Origin: Pannonibacter sp. XCT-53
GTDB lineage: Bacteria; Pseudomonadota; Alphaproteobacteria; Rhizobiales; Stappiaceae
Reading direction: 5' to 3'
Length of the DNA stretch: 64,000 nt
Assembly (NCBI RefSeq): GCF_009915765.1
Contig: NZ_JAABLQ010000001.1
Location: forward strand, 930,001-994,000
Shown here: positions 1-8,380 of the stretch, in pieces
Numbering within the stretch: the first letter of the stretch is position 1
Layout of the letters: each line of letters begins with the position of its first letter
Translations under genes and position numbers: made by a program
The notes under the pieces: generated by a model
Databases searched by the model: none
Told to the model about the DNA's origin: nothing
Seen by the model: only the letters and a program-made list of their open reading frames with translations

Positions 1-780
1 ATCGGTGTACCTGGGCGTGGCGGCAAGAAGCGCCTGCGAGTAGGGGTGGGCGGGACGGGCAAAGAACGAGCGCACGTCCGTGTCCTCGATCACGAGGCCG
101 CCATAGAGCACGGTCAGGGTCTGGCAGACCTTGGACACGACCCCGAGGTCATGGGTGACGAAGACGAGGGCCGTGTTGTGGCGCTGCTGCATCTCGCGGA
201 TGAGCCGCAGGATCTGTTTCTGCACGGTCACATCGAGGGCGGTGGTCGGCTCGTCGGCGATGATGAGCCGCGGCTCCGCGGCAAAGGCGGAGGCGATGAG
301 GATGCGCTGGCGCATGCCGCCGGAAAGCTCGTGCGGATAGCAGCGCAGGACCCGCTCCGGATCGGTGATGTGCACCTCGCCGAGCAACTCCAGCGCCCGG
401 TCCTCGGCGCGCCGGCGCTCCCAGCCGAGAATGTCGACCAGCCGGTCCGTGATCTGCGGCGCGATCCGGCGCGAGGGATTGAGCGCTGTCAGCGGGTCCT
501 GCGGGATCAGCGCGCAGCTTGCGCCGATCAGCCTGCGCCGGTCGCGCGGGGAGAGCGCCTGAAGGTCCACCCCCTCCAGCACGATCGAGCCGGCAACGAT
601 CTCGACAGAGCGCGGCAGGATGCCGAGGATCGCCTTGCCGATCATCGACTTGCCGGCCCCGCTCTCGCCGACGAGGCCGCGGACTTCCCCCGCCCCCACG
701 GACAGCGACACGCTGCGCAGCAGCCTGTGGGGCGTGCCCTTGAGGCAGGCGGTCAGGCCGGAAATCTGGAGGTAGCTCAT
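1..780 (-). CDS. Peptide/nickel-type ABC transporter ATPase (DppD-like), 3' end outside window
   Basis: Nucleotide-binding subunit that powers a family-5 (dipeptide/oligopeptide-type) importer at the inner membrane. Translating leftward from the ATG at 780 gives 260 codons without a stop to the window edge. A Walker A GESGAGKS lies near residues 38-45, followed by the ABC signature LSGGMRQR, Walker B LIIADEPT, and the H-loop segment VTHDLGVV. The tail before the edge, AHPYSQALLAA, is the usual start of the oligopeptide-ABC C-terminal extension, so about 60-70 residues are missing. Its ATG overlaps the stop of the upstream permease (ATGA), which shows translational coupling. A DppF-type partner ATPase probably lies beyond the edge. 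The substrate cannot be read from the sequence. Confidence 0.93.
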   Translation of the reverse strand, partial: MSYLQISGLTACLKGTPHRLLRSVSLSVGAGEVRGLVGESGAGKSMIGKAILGILPRSVEIVAGSIVLEGVDLQALSPRDRRRLIGASCALIPQDPLTALNPSRRIAPQITDRLVDILGWERRRAEDRALELLGEVHITDPERVLRCYPHELSGGMRQRILIASAFAAEPRLIIADEPTTALDVTVQKQILRLIREMQQRHNTALVFVTHDLGVVSKVCQTLTVLYGGLVIEDTDVRSFFARPAHPYSQALLAATPRYTD

Positions 781-1628
781 CGCAGCACCGGATCGAAACG
801 GTCCTTGAGGCCTTCTCCCAGCTGGGAGAAGGACAGGACGGTGAGAAACAGGGTGATCAGGGGAAAGACAATGACCCACCAGGCCTGGTGGATCGACGTG
901 CGGCCCTCGGCGATCATGCCGCCCCAGGTCGGGTCGTCAGTGGAGACCGAGAGGTTCACGAAGGACAGGATCGCCTCGATGATGACCGCGATGCCCATTT
1001 CCAGCGTCAGCAGCACGACAATGGTCGGCAGCACGTTGGGCAGGATCTCGACCACCATCGTCGACAGGCGGCTGCGGCCGGCGACCTCGGCCGAGGCCAC
1101 GTAGTCCATGGCACCCTGGGCCATGGCCTCGGCGCGCACGACGCGGGCAAAGCGGGTCCAGTCGATGACGACGATGGCGAGAATGATCGAGACAAGCCCG
1201 GGGCCGAGAACCGCAATCAGCAGGATCGAGAAGAGCACCGGCGGGAAGGCCATCCAGATGTCGATGAGCCGGGAGACGACGAGATCGACCCAGCCGCGCA
1301 GGAAGCCGGCCGCAAGCCCGAGGGTCGCGCCGATCAGGCAGGTCAGCGAGCCGGCAACGAGGGCAACGAGAAAGGCGACGCGGGCGCCGTGGAGAATGCG
1401 CGAGAGCACGCAGCGGCCGAGGCTGTCCGTGCCGAGATAGTAGCCGGGCTCGGCGCCTGCCATCCAGAACGGCGGCATGCGGCCGAGAAAGAGGTCCTGC
1501 GCCAGCGGGTCGTGCGGGGCGATGAGCGGGGCTGCCATCGCGGCAAGGAACAGGCCTCCGAGCCAGAGACCGGGGAGCCAGAGACGCAGGCCGGCGCGGC
1601 GTTTGACTGCAGAGCGACCGTCAAGCAT
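777..1628 (-). CDS. ABC transporter permease, DppC-like
   Basis: Second inner-membrane permease of the importer, 283 aa. It has the DppC layout: a short cytoplasmic N-terminus, one membrane segment, the motif LGTDSLGRCVLSRILHGAR after the first periplasmic loop, then five more hydrophobic helices containing the EAA-type loop around DYVASAEVAGRSR that contacts the ATPase. The reading frame begins 8 nt before the end of the DppB-like gene and ends overlapping the ATPase start, so the three genes are one translationally coupled unit. Family membership is clear from the motifs; the substrate is not known. Confidence 0.93.
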   Translation of the reverse strand: MLDGRSAVKRRAGLRLWLPGLWLGGLFLAAMAAPLIAPHDPLAQDLFLGRMPPFWMAGAEPGYYLGTDSLGRCVLSRILHGARVAFLVALVAGSLTCLIGATLGLAAGFLRGWVDLVVSRLIDIWMAFPPVLFSILLIAVLGPGLVSIILAIVVIDWTRFARVVRAEAMAQGAMDYVASAEVAGRSRLSTMVVEILPNVLPTIVVLLTLEMGIAVIIEAILSFVNLSVSTDDPTWGGMIAEGRTSIHQAWWVIVFPLITLFLTVLSFSQLGEGLKDRFDPVLR

Positions 1629-2631
1629 GGCGAAGCCTCGGGTTCAGAACGGCGTAGAGGAGATCGACGGCCAGATTGACCGCCGTGAAGATCAGGGCGA
1701 ACAGCAGCACGATGCCCTGGATCAGCGGCAGGTCGCGGTTGATCACCGCGTCGATGGCCATGTTGCCGAGCCCTTCATAGGAGAACAGGCGCTCGATGAT
1801 CACGGTCCCGCCGATGAGGAAGGTGAACTGGACGCCGACCAGCGTCAGGGTCGGCAGGATGGCATTGGGCAGGGCCTCGCGCGTGATCACGCGCGTTTCC
1901 CCATAGCCCTTCGTCCGGGCCAGGGTGACGTAGTCCAGATGCATGGTTTCCTTGAGGCTCTGCTTGAGCAGCTGGCTGATGATCGCCGCCAGCGGGATCG
2001 CCAGCGCCAGCGCGGGCAGCAGCATGTGGCTGACCAGATCGAGCCACAGGTCGAAGCGCAGCCGCAGCACGCTCTCGATGAGGTAGAAGTCGGTGGTGAA
2101 GGGCAGGTCCAGCGACGGCGTGATGCGGCCGGAAATGTGGAACACCGGCCAGAGCACCCCGAACAGGAGCACAAGGATCAGTCCCCAGAGGAAATCGGGG
2201 ATCGACAGCGCCATGCCGTTGGAGACATCGACGGCGGCCTCGACCCGTGTGCCGCGTTCCCGGGTTCCGGCGAGCGCCGTCGCCCCGCCGATCAGCACCG
2301 CGAGGACAAGCGCCATCAGGGCCAGTTCCAGCGTCGCCGGCAGCCGGCCGAGCACCAGCTCCAGCACCGGCTGGCGGGCGGTGATGGAGGTGCCGAAGTC
2401 GCCCTGGAGCACGCCGCCGACCCAGATGAGGAACTGTTCGGGGATCGACCGGTCGAGCCCGTAGAGGGCGGTCAGGCGGCGAATGTCCTCCTCGGTCGCG
2501 CCCGGCGGCAGCATCATGGCAATCGGATTGCCCGGCACGACGCGGATGACAACGAAGACGATGATCGCGGCCCCGGCCAGCGTCACGGCCGTGGTGGCCA
2601 GACGGAGCAGGAGCGTCCTTAAGATCTGCAT
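1621..2631 (-). CDS. ABC transporter permease, DppB-like
   Basis: First permease of the importer, about 336 aa. It opens with a single N-terminal membrane helix ending in FVVIRVVPGNP, the usual DppB signature, followed by the periplasmic loop with LYGLDRSIPEQFLIWVGGVL and GDFGTSI, then five helices with the EAA loop near DYVTLARTKGYGE. A GTG codon 27 nt upstream (2658) would add nine residues, but the ATG at 2631 has the better spaced purine-rich Shine-Dalgarno stretch (GGAAAAG) and starts directly at the conserved helix, so I prefer it. It lies downstream of the binding-protein gene, separated by about 175 nt that hold a strong hairpin. Confidence 0.92.
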   Translation of the reverse strand: MQILRTLLLRLATTAVTLAGAAIIVFVVIRVVPGNPIAMMLPPGATEEDIRRLTALYGLDRSIPEQFLIWVGGVLQGDFGTSITARQPVLELVLGRLPATLELALMALVLAVLIGGATALAGTRERGTRVEAAVDVSNGMALSIPDFLWGLILVLLFGVLWPVFHISGRITPSLDLPFTTDFYLIESVLRLRFDLWLDLVSHMLLPALALAIPLAAIISQLLKQSLKETMHLDYVTLARTKGYGETRVITREALPNAILPTLTLVGVQFTFLIGGTVIIERLFSYEGLGNMAIDAVINRDLPLIQGIVLLFALIFTAVNLAVDLLYAVLNPRLRHA

Positions 2632-2777
2632 GCGCTTTTCCAATCCCTGCAGGCTCACCGCAGGACGTCGCGCGGCCGCGGACGATCCGCAGCCGGACGC
2701 GAGGATCCTGCCGGTCAGGCGTCCGGGCGCTGCCCGGACTGCAACGCGGCGGGTCTGGCCCGCGACGCGGGGGGAAG

Positions 2778-2800
2778 GGCGGAGGGGTGGCCCCTCCGCC
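2778..2800 (-). promoter_or_regulatory. GC-rich stem-loop downstream of the binding-protein gene
   Basis: Perfect inverted repeat: arms GGCGGAGGGG (2778-2787) and CCCCTCCGCC (2791-2800) with a 3-nt loop. In the leftward transcript it follows the binding-protein stop by 6 nt and lacks a U-run, so it is more likely a partial terminator or 3'-end mRNA stabiliser than a full terminator. The rest of the 175-nt gap to the DppB-like gene shows nothing else I can name. Confidence 0.75.
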
Positions 2801-2806
2801 GGCGTG

Positions 2807-4324
2807 TCAGGCGCGCTTCATCAGATGCGGCAGCAAGGCCCCCGAGGCATGCGGGGTCACCGTCACGCCCTGAGCCGACAGGATCGGCTGGACGTACTGC
2901 AGCAGCGGGATGACGAGGGCATTGTCGGCGATGTAGCGGTCAACGGCCTGCCAGCCGAGGATACGCTTGGCCTCGTCCTGCTCGCCCCAGAGCGGGGCGA
3001 TCATTCCGGTGAGGTCCTCGCCGTCCCAGACCGAATGGGGCGAGGGCCCGAACATGGCGAAACCGGTCGAGGTGGTCGGATCGCCGACCGAGTTGCCCCA
3101 GTTGTAGAAGGCGGCCGGAGCGAGCGCATCGGCCGCACGCAGCTCGAAATGCTTGGCGATCTCGTAGACCTCGATCTCGGCCTCGATGCCGACGCGGCGC
3201 CAGAGGCCGACGATGGCCTGGATGACCTCGTAGTCCTTGGGCTTGAAGCCCTTGGTCGTCTGGATCTTGAACCGGACCGGCTTGTCCTTGGAATAGCCGG
3301 AGGCAGCGAGCAGCTCGATGGCCTTTTCCGGGCTGTACTCCACCGTGATCGACGGATCGAAGGCGTCGTATTGCGGCGTCTGCAGCGTGTCGATCCTGAC
3401 GCCGTAGCCCGACAGCAGCCGGTCGATGATCGTCTGCTTGTCGATGGCATGGGCGGCTGCCTTGCGGACGTTCGGATCCTTCATCACGTCGATGTCGTTG
3501 AGGAAGATCATGCCGATGTCCGACACGGGCGCGGCCACGCCGTTCAGCTTCGCCTTGAGGCGGTCGTACTCCTCGTAGGGCACTTCCAGCGTGACATGGG
3601 ACGAGCCGGATTCGACCTCGGCCACGCGCGCAGCCGCATCGGTGACGAACTTGACGGTCACGGTCTCGAACTCGGGCTTGGCGCCCCAGTAGCCCGGATA
3701 GGCCTTCAGCCGGACGAAGGCGTTGCGCTCGAACTTCTCGACCATGTAGGGGCCGCTGCCGATGGGAGCAGCCTCGAAGCCGGCCGCGCCGACCTTCTCG
3801 AAATAGGCCTTCGGCAGGACGTAGCCGGTGAGGAAGTACATCCACTTGAAGATCGTCGGGTCGAACTGCTTCACGTCGGCCGTGACGATGTTGCCCTCCG
3901 TCCGGTGGTTGGTCAGCGTGCTCCAGATGAAGTTGATCGGGTTGCCGGTGTCCGGATTGGCCGCGCGGGCCAGCGACCAGGCCACATCCTCGGCGGTGAG
4001 CGGCGAGCCGTCATGCCAGGTGACGCCCTCGCGCACCATCATCCAGACCTGGGTCTTGTCCTCGTTCCAGCCCCAGTCTGTCAGCAGGCCCGGCGCCGGC
4101 TTCAGGTCGGGCTGCTGCAGGATGAACTGGTCGAACACCGACTGGTACAGGCCCTGGATGGTCGGGTTGACGGCCGAGGGGCCGACGGTCGGGTCCCAGC
4201 TCGGCAGGTTGACGTTGTAGGCAATGACGAGTTCGTCGATCGCGGCCCGCACGGGCAGGCCGGAAGCGGCAAGGAACGCGCCGGCGGCGGCCCCTTGCAG
4301 GAGAGTACGGCGTGTCAGTTCCAT
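2807..4324 (-). CDS. ABC transporter substrate-binding protein, family 5 (DppA/OppA type)
   Basis: Periplasmic receptor of the importer, 505 aa, the usual family length. The N-terminus TRRTLLQGAAAGAFLAASG carries a twin arginine before a hydrophobic stretch and an Ala-x-Ala-like end, so export is probably through Tat rather than Sec. The body has the SBP_bac_5 signature region (YQSVFDQFILQQPDLKPAPG followed by WTDWGWNEDKTQVWMMVREG-like sequence and WHDGSPLTAEDV). A good Shine-Dalgarno (GAGGGAACAGG) precedes the ATG. It lies 24 nt downstream of the FAD oxidoreductase gene, so enzyme and receptor are probably co-transcribed, which suggests the importer feeds that enzyme. Peptides, opines or other small amphiphilic molecules are all possible ligands. 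Confidence 0.93.
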   Translation of the reverse strand: MELTRRTLLQGAAAGAFLAASGLPVRAAIDELVIAYNVNLPSWDPTVGPSAVNPTIQGLYQSVFDQFILQQPDLKPAPGLLTDWGWNEDKTQVWMMVREGVTWHDGSPLTAEDVAWSLARAANPDTGNPINFIWSTLTNHRTEGNIVTADVKQFDPTIFKWMYFLTGYVLPKAYFEKVGAAGFEAAPIGSGPYMVEKFERNAFVRLKAYPGYWGAKPEFETVTVKFVTDAAARVAEVESGSSHVTLEVPYEEYDRLKAKLNGVAAPVSDIGMIFLNDIDVMKDPNVRKAAAHAIDKQTIIDRLLSGYGVRIDTLQTPQYDAFDPSITVEYSPEKAIELLAASGYSKDKPVRFKIQTTKGFKPKDYEVIQAIVGLWRRVGIEAEIEVYEIAKHFELRAADALAPAAFYNWGNSVGDPTTSTGFAMFGPSPHSVWDGEDLTGMIAPLWGEQDEAKRILGWQAVDRYIADNALVIPLLQYVQPILSAQGVTVTPHASGALLPHLMKRA

Positions 4325-4348
4325 GTTCCTGTTCCCTCTGAATTATCT

Positions 4349-5914
4349 TTATTTTCCAGCGAGTTTCTGGGCCAGCAGGAAGCCGGACCCGGCCCCCGTT
4401 CCTGCGCCGGGCCAGACGGCTGCCCCAGTCAGGTGGAGGTTCTTGATTGGTGTCGACCCGTCCGCGTGACCGCGGGCGGGACGAAAGAGGAAGTGCTGGG
4501 CCATGTGGTGCGACCCGCAGATCTGGTCGCCGCCGACAAGGTTCGGATTGTCGCGCTCCAGCGCGGCCGGGCTGACCACGTGGCGGGCGAGAATGCGGGC
4601 GCGGAACCCCGGCGCATAGCGCTCCAGGATCGCCAGGGCGCGCTCGGCGAAGGGCTCGGCCGCCTCCGCCCAGTCCGTTGCGGCAATCGTGCCGGCCGCA
4701 TCGCCCCGGATCGTGCCGGGTGCCATGCGCACCTGCAGCCAGATCACATGCTTGCCGTCCGGTGCCCGTGACGGGTCGAAGGCCGTGGGCTGGCCGACGA
4801 CGAGGACGGGCTCGGCCGGCAGCAGCCCCGCCTGGGCTTCCTGATAGGTCCGGGCCATCTGGTCGAGGCTTGGTGCCAGATGCACATAGGCATAGGACTT
4901 CAGCGCAGCACCTGCGGCCCAGTCCGGCAGGCCGTCCGTCGCCAGATGGATCATCATCGTGCCGGGCGCATGGCCGAAACGGGCCATGGCACCGTCGAAG
5001 GCCGGCGTGAGCGGGCCGGCGAGGCGGCCGAGGGCGGCCGGGGCGACACCCGCAATCACCTGGCGCGCGCTGATCCGCCGCCCGTCCGCAAGCGCGATGC
5101 CGGTCGCCCGGTCCCCGTCGCGCAGGATCGCGCTGACGCCGACACCGGTCTCCACCTGTCCGCCGCCGGCGACGATCGCCTTGCACAGGGCCCTGATGAT
5201 CGTGTCGGCCCCGCCCTGACCCAGTGCCATTCCGAAGGCCTGGCCGGCCATGCCCTCCAGATAGGGAAACAGCGCGCCGCCGGCGATGTCCGGTGCGAAG
5301 TCCAGATGCATGCCCCAGGCGCCGAGCATGGCGCGGACCTCTTCCGTCTCGAAGGTCTCGGTCAGGAAGGCGCGGGGCGTCTGGGCCAGGAAGCGGGCGA
5401 GATCAAGGGTGCCACCAATGCCCTTGGCCCGAATCGTCTTGATCGAAAAAGATGCAAATGCACGCAATTGCATCGGGCTGCCCAGCAGACCGAACAGGTG
5501 CGGGGCCTCGGCGCCGAAGCCCTGGCTCAGTCGTGTCCAGGTTTCTGCATCGGCCTCGGAGAACCGGGCGATGTTGGCCGTTGTTTCCGCTGGGTCAGTC
5601 GAGACGCCGCACCAGCGTCCATCCGGGAAGGCCGAGGCAAAGGGGCGGTTGACCGGCACGAAGGCCGCGCCATGGGCCGCAAGCTCCGCGCCGTAGCGCT
5701 TGAAAAACGGGCTGCCCGCGAAAAGCGAGAGATTCATGGCCGCCCAGTCATGGCGGAAGCCCGGAAGGGTCAGCTCCAGCGTCTTGACGGCGCCACCGGC
5801 CACCGGGGCCTGCTCGAAGACGCCGACGCGCCAGCCGCGCCGCGTCAGGTGCAGCGCCGCAGCCAGTGCATTGTGTCCTGCACCGATCACGACGGCGTCG
5901 AAACTTTCAGCCAT
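4349..5914 (-). CDS. FAD-dependent oxidoreductase, PYROXD2/phytoene-desaturase-like (copy 1)
   Basis: 521-aa flavoprotein. The N-terminus has a Rossmann dinucleotide motif (VVIGAGHNALAAALHL, then VGVFEQ), the usual FAD site of the CrtI/PYROXD2 superfamily. Near the C-terminus NPNLVGGDQICGSHHM and PGAGTGAGSG form the second FAD-contact region. No other carotenoid gene is nearby, so true phytoene desaturation is unlikely; the PYROXD2-like branch contains oxidases/dehydrogenases of unknown substrate. It is the first gene of the leftward transcript into the peptide-type importer and faces a cyclase and a second PYROXD2-like gene across a 101-bp divergent promoter. Start ATG 5914 is supported by GGGGAGGTGA. 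Codons around 5445-5475 are unusually AT-rich. Confidence 0.85.
   Translation of the reverse strand: MAESFDAVVIGAGHNALAAALHLTRRGWRVGVFEQAPVAGGAVKTLELTLPGFRHDWAAMNLSLFAGSPFFKRYGAELAAHGAAFVPVNRPFASAFPDGRWCGVSTDPAETTANIARFSEADAETWTRLSQGFGAEAPHLFGLLGSPMQLRAFASFSIKTIRAKGIGGTLDLARFLAQTPRAFLTETFETEEVRAMLGAWGMHLDFAPDIAGGALFPYLEGMAGQAFGMALGQGGADTIIRALCKAIVAGGGQVETGVGVSAILRDGDRATGIALADGRRISARQVIAGVAPAALGRLAGPLTPAFDGAMARFGHAPGTMMIHLATDGLPDWAAGAALKSYAYVHLAPSLDQMARTYQEAQAGLLPAEPVLVVGQPTAFDPSRAPDGKHVIWLQVRMAPGTIRGDAAGTIAATDWAEAAEPFAERALAILERYAPGFRARILARHVVSPAALERDNPNLVGGDQICGSHHMAQHFLFRPARGHADGSTPIKNLHLTGAAVWPGAGTGAGSGFLLAQKLAGK
5451..5474. promoter_or_regulatory. Intragenic dyad, possible operator
   Basis: Inside the copy-1 oxidoreductase gene, a 24-bp imperfect palindrome (20 of 24 positions symmetric) with arms GATGCAA and TTGCATC. 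It contains TGCAAATGCA (5453-5462), whose reverse complement TGCATTTGCA occurs at 5945-5954 in the divergent promoter about 490 bp away. This could be an auxiliary operator for looping by the MarR regulator encoded at 8377-8847. That is inference from the shared 10-mer only. Confidence 0.4.
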
Positions 5915-6015
5915 AATGTCACCTCCCCATGACAGTTCTATATTTGCATTTGCATTTAAATCTGTCTAGGCTGATTTCGGAGGTGAGGGGACACCTCCAG
6001 TTAAGGGAGAGAGAC
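5915..6015. promoter_or_regulatory. Divergent promoter/operator region with TTTGCA repeats
   Basis: This 101-bp gap separates the leftward oxidoreductase-importer operon from the rightward cyclase operon. It is AT-rich compared with its surroundings and holds the direct repeat TTTGCATTTGCATTTAAA (5943-5960). A possible rightward promoter is TTGCAT (5944-5949), 17 nt, then TAGGCT (5967-5972), a weak match. The repeat would overlap the -35 region and the start of the leftward promoter, so one regulator could control both directions; the MarR protein at 8377 is the nearest candidate. Confidence 0.5.
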
Positions 6016-6807
6016 ATGACTGCAGCGGCTGTGCTTGCGGAGCTTGGGAATTTGCTCGCCTCGGGAGGGGTTGAGGTCGTTGACTGCACGGGCGTGCTGG
6101 GACCGGAGACGCCGCTGATCAAGCTGCCGCCGGAGCTTGCCAAGGACACGCCGCCGGTGCGCATCCACCGCATCAGCGAATATGACAAGGACGGTCCGTT
6201 CTGGGCCTGGAACTGGCTGGAGCTGGGCGAGCATTCGGGCACGCATTTCGACGCGCCGCATCACTGGATCACCGGCAAGGACTATTCCGACGGCTACACC
6301 GACACGCTGCCGGTGCAGAAGGTCGTCGCTCCCGTCAACGTGCTGGACTTCTCCGCCGAATGCCGGGCTGATCCGGATTTCCTGCTGACGGTCGACCACA
6401 TCAAGGCCTGGGAAGCCCGCCACGGGGCCATCGGCGCCGGGGAATGGGTGGTGCTGCGGTCCGACTGGGACGCACGGGCGCATGACGAGGCGCTGTTCCT
6501 CAACGCCGATGCCACCGGCCCGCACACGCCCGGACCCACTGCCGAGGCCATCGAGTATCTGATCGGCAAGGGCATCGTCGGCTGGGGCAGCCAGTGCATC
6601 GGCACGGATGCCGGTCAGGCCGGCGGCATGACGCCCCCGTTCCCGGCGCACAATCTCCTGCACAAGCACAACCGCTACGGTCTGGCGAGCCTTGCCAACC
6701 TCGACAAGCTGCCGTCGAAGGGCGCGATCCTGATCGCCGCCCCTCTGAAGATCAAGAACGGCACCGGCTCCCCGATCCGCGCCCTGGCGCTTGTCGCGCG
6801 GGGGTGA
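6016..6807 (+). CDS. Cyclase-family protein (kynurenine-formamidase-like metal hydrolase)
   Basis: 263-aa member of the cyclase/KynB-like family, whose best known members hydrolyse N-formylkynurenine or cyclic amides and esters. The signature HSGTHFDAPHHW near the first third supplies the metal-binding His/Asp set (HxGTHxDxPxH). Length is typical of the longer family branch. An upstream in-frame ATG at 5929 falls in the promoter region; the ATG at 6016 follows AAGGGAGAGAGAC and begins the conserved protein, so it is chosen. The next gene starts 7 nt after the stop, so the two are co-translated. Kynurenine formamidase itself is possible but nothing else of tryptophan breakdown is present, so the substrate is left open. 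Confidence 0.85.
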   Translation: MTAAAVLAELGNLLASGGVEVVDCTGVLGPETPLIKLPPELAKDTPPVRIHRISEYDKDGPFWAWNWLELGEHSGTHFDAPHHWITGKDYSDGYTDTLPVQKVVAPVNVLDFSAECRADPDFLLTVDHIKAWEARHGAIGAGEWVVLRSDWDARAHDEALFLNADATGPHTPGPTAEAIEYLIGKGIVGWGSQCIGTDAGQAGGMTPPFPAHNLLHKHNRYGLASLANLDKLPSKGAILIAAPLKIKNGTGSPIRALALVARG

Positions 6808-6814
6808 CAGTGTG

Positions 6815-8380
6815 ATGGCGGCCGTCGACCACATCATCATCGGTTCGGGCATCAATGGCCTGGTCGCCGCCGCGATGCTGTCCGCACGGGGCCGCCGCGT
6901 GCTCGTTCTCGAGCGCGAGGCGGAGCCAGGCGGCTGCATGCGCACGGCCGAGGTGACCCTCCCGGGCTTCACCCATGATGTGATGGCGGCCACTTTCGTG
7001 CTGTTCATGACATCCCCGGCCGGGTCCCTGCTGGGGCCGGAGCTTGCCCGCCATGGCATGGACTATTGCCACACGCCGCATCCGACCGCCGTGCTGCGGC
7101 CGGATGGCTCGTCCCTGGTGCTGTCCACCGATCAGGCCCGCAACATCGCCGCCTTCAACGCCCTGGCCGCCGGTGACGGCGATCAGCATGGCCGCGACGT
7201 CGGCGGGATTGGTGCCGAGGCGCCGTTCCTGTTCGCGCTGCTGGGGGGCGACCTGTGGTCCTTTGCCACCGCCCGCCTGCTGTTCGGTCAGGTTCGCCGG
7301 CGGGGCCTGCGCGGGCTTGCCGCCTGGATGGGCGAGGCGCTGGCCCCGGCGCGTGGCTGGCTTGAAACCCGCTACCGGAGCCCGCTGGTGCAGGCGCTGT
7401 GGGCGCCCTGGGTGCTGCACTGTGGCCTGACACCGGAGAGCGCCTATTCGGCGAAGATGGGGCAGGTGATTGCCTTTGCGCTCGAGGCTGCAGGGGCGCC
7501 TGTGGTGCGGGGCGGGGCAGGGGCTGCGGTCCATGCCTTCCGTCGACTGATCGAGGCGCGCGGCGGGGTGCTGCGCACCGGCGCGGACGTGGAGCGGATC
7601 CTGGTCCGCGACGGCCGTGTCACCGGTGTGCGGCTGGCAGGCGGTGAGGAAATTGCGGCGCCGTCCGTGCTGGCCAGCGTTGCGCCCGGCCAGCTTTACG
7701 ACCGGCTTCTCGGTCGGGATGCTCCGGCCCGGGATGCGGAGGCCGCGCGCAGTTTCCGCCATGGCCGCGGCAACTTCCAGCTTCACTATGCGCTGGACCG
7801 GCGGCCCGAGTGGATCGCCGACGGTCTGGCGGATGTGGCCCTGATCCATCTGACGGACGGGATCGACGCGGTGTCCCGGTCGGCCAGCGAGGCCGAGCGC
7901 GGGCTCTTTCCGGCGGAACCGACAATCTGCGTCGGCCAGCCGTCGGCGCTTGACCCGACCCGGGCGCCCGAAGGCAAGGCGGTCCTGTGGCTGCAGGTCC
8001 CGGATGCGCCGCGGCTGATCAAGGGCGATGCGGCGGGCGAGATCACCGGCCGGACCTGGGACGAGGCCACGCGCGAGGCCTTCGCCGACCGGATCGAGGC
8101 GATCCTGGCCCGCCACATCCGCGATTTCGCGGCGATCAGGCTGGCGCGGCGGGCCTACTCGCCGCGCGATCTCGAGGCGATGAACATCAACCTCGTCGGC
8201 GGGGATCCCTACGGCGGGCACTGCGGCCTTGACCAGTTTTTCATCTGGCGGCCGCTGCCTCATTCCACCAATGGTCTTGGCAGCGTGAAAGGTCTCATCC
8301 ATATCGGTGCATCGACACATCCGGGGCCGGGACTTGGCGGAGGGTCCGGCTTCAATGCGGCAAGAAGGCTCGGTGCATGA
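6815..8380 (+). CDS. FAD-dependent oxidoreductase, PYROXD2/phytoene-desaturase-like (copy 2)
   Basis: 521-aa flavoprotein, a diverged paralogue of the gene at 4349-5914: the N-terminal Rossmann motif IIIGSGINGLVAAAML, the middle GAEAPFLFALLGG segment and the C-terminal NINLVGGDPYGGH plus GPGLGGGSGF correspond position by position. The copies face each other across the divergent promoter with only the cyclase between them. ATG 6815 is preceded by GGGGGTGACAGTG; the neighbouring GTG at 6812 is an alternative. The stop overlaps the MarR start (ATGA). Two paralogues under one control region suggest successive oxidations or a heteromeric enzyme; the substrate is unknown. Confidence 0.85.
   Translation: MAAVDHIIIGSGINGLVAAAMLSARGRRVLVLEREAEPGGCMRTAEVTLPGFTHDVMAATFVLFMTSPAGSLLGPELARHGMDYCHTPHPTAVLRPDGSSLVLSTDQARNIAAFNALAAGDGDQHGRDVGGIGAEAPFLFALLGGDLWSFATARLLFGQVRRRGLRGLAAWMGEALAPARGWLETRYRSPLVQALWAPWVLHCGLTPESAYSAKMGQVIAFALEAAGAPVVRGGAGAAVHAFRRLIEARGGVLRTGADVERILVRDGRVTGVRLAGGEEIAAPSVLASVAPGQLYDRLLGRDAPARDAEAARSFRHGRGNFQLHYALDRRPEWIADGLADVALIHLTDGIDAVSRSASEAERGLFPAEPTICVGQPSALDPTRAPEGKAVLWLQVPDAPRLIKGDAAGEITGRTWDEATREAFADRIEAILARHIRDFAAIRLARRAYSPRDLEAMNINLVGGDPYGGHCGLDQFFIWRPLPHSTNGLGSVKGLIHIGASTHPGPGLGGGSGFNAARRLGA

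Noticed and set aside
2483..4771. A 762-codon plus-strand open frame across the binding-protein gene
   Set aside because: It spans two genes of the other strand, has skewed His/Asp/Arg composition, no ribosome site and no motif, so it is a shadow.
7150..7230. A frameshift pair in the copy-2 oxidoreductase, suspected because GDGDQHGRDVGG is less like copy 1
   Set aside because: The frame stays open, the flanking blocks align without shift, and the alternative frames give no better match.
4349..8380. A carotenoid biosynthesis cluster, suggested by two phytoene-desaturase-like proteins
   Set aside because: No phytoene synthase, cyclase of carotenoid type or hydroxylase is present; the cyclase gene between them is a metal hydrolase of the kynurenine-formamidase type.
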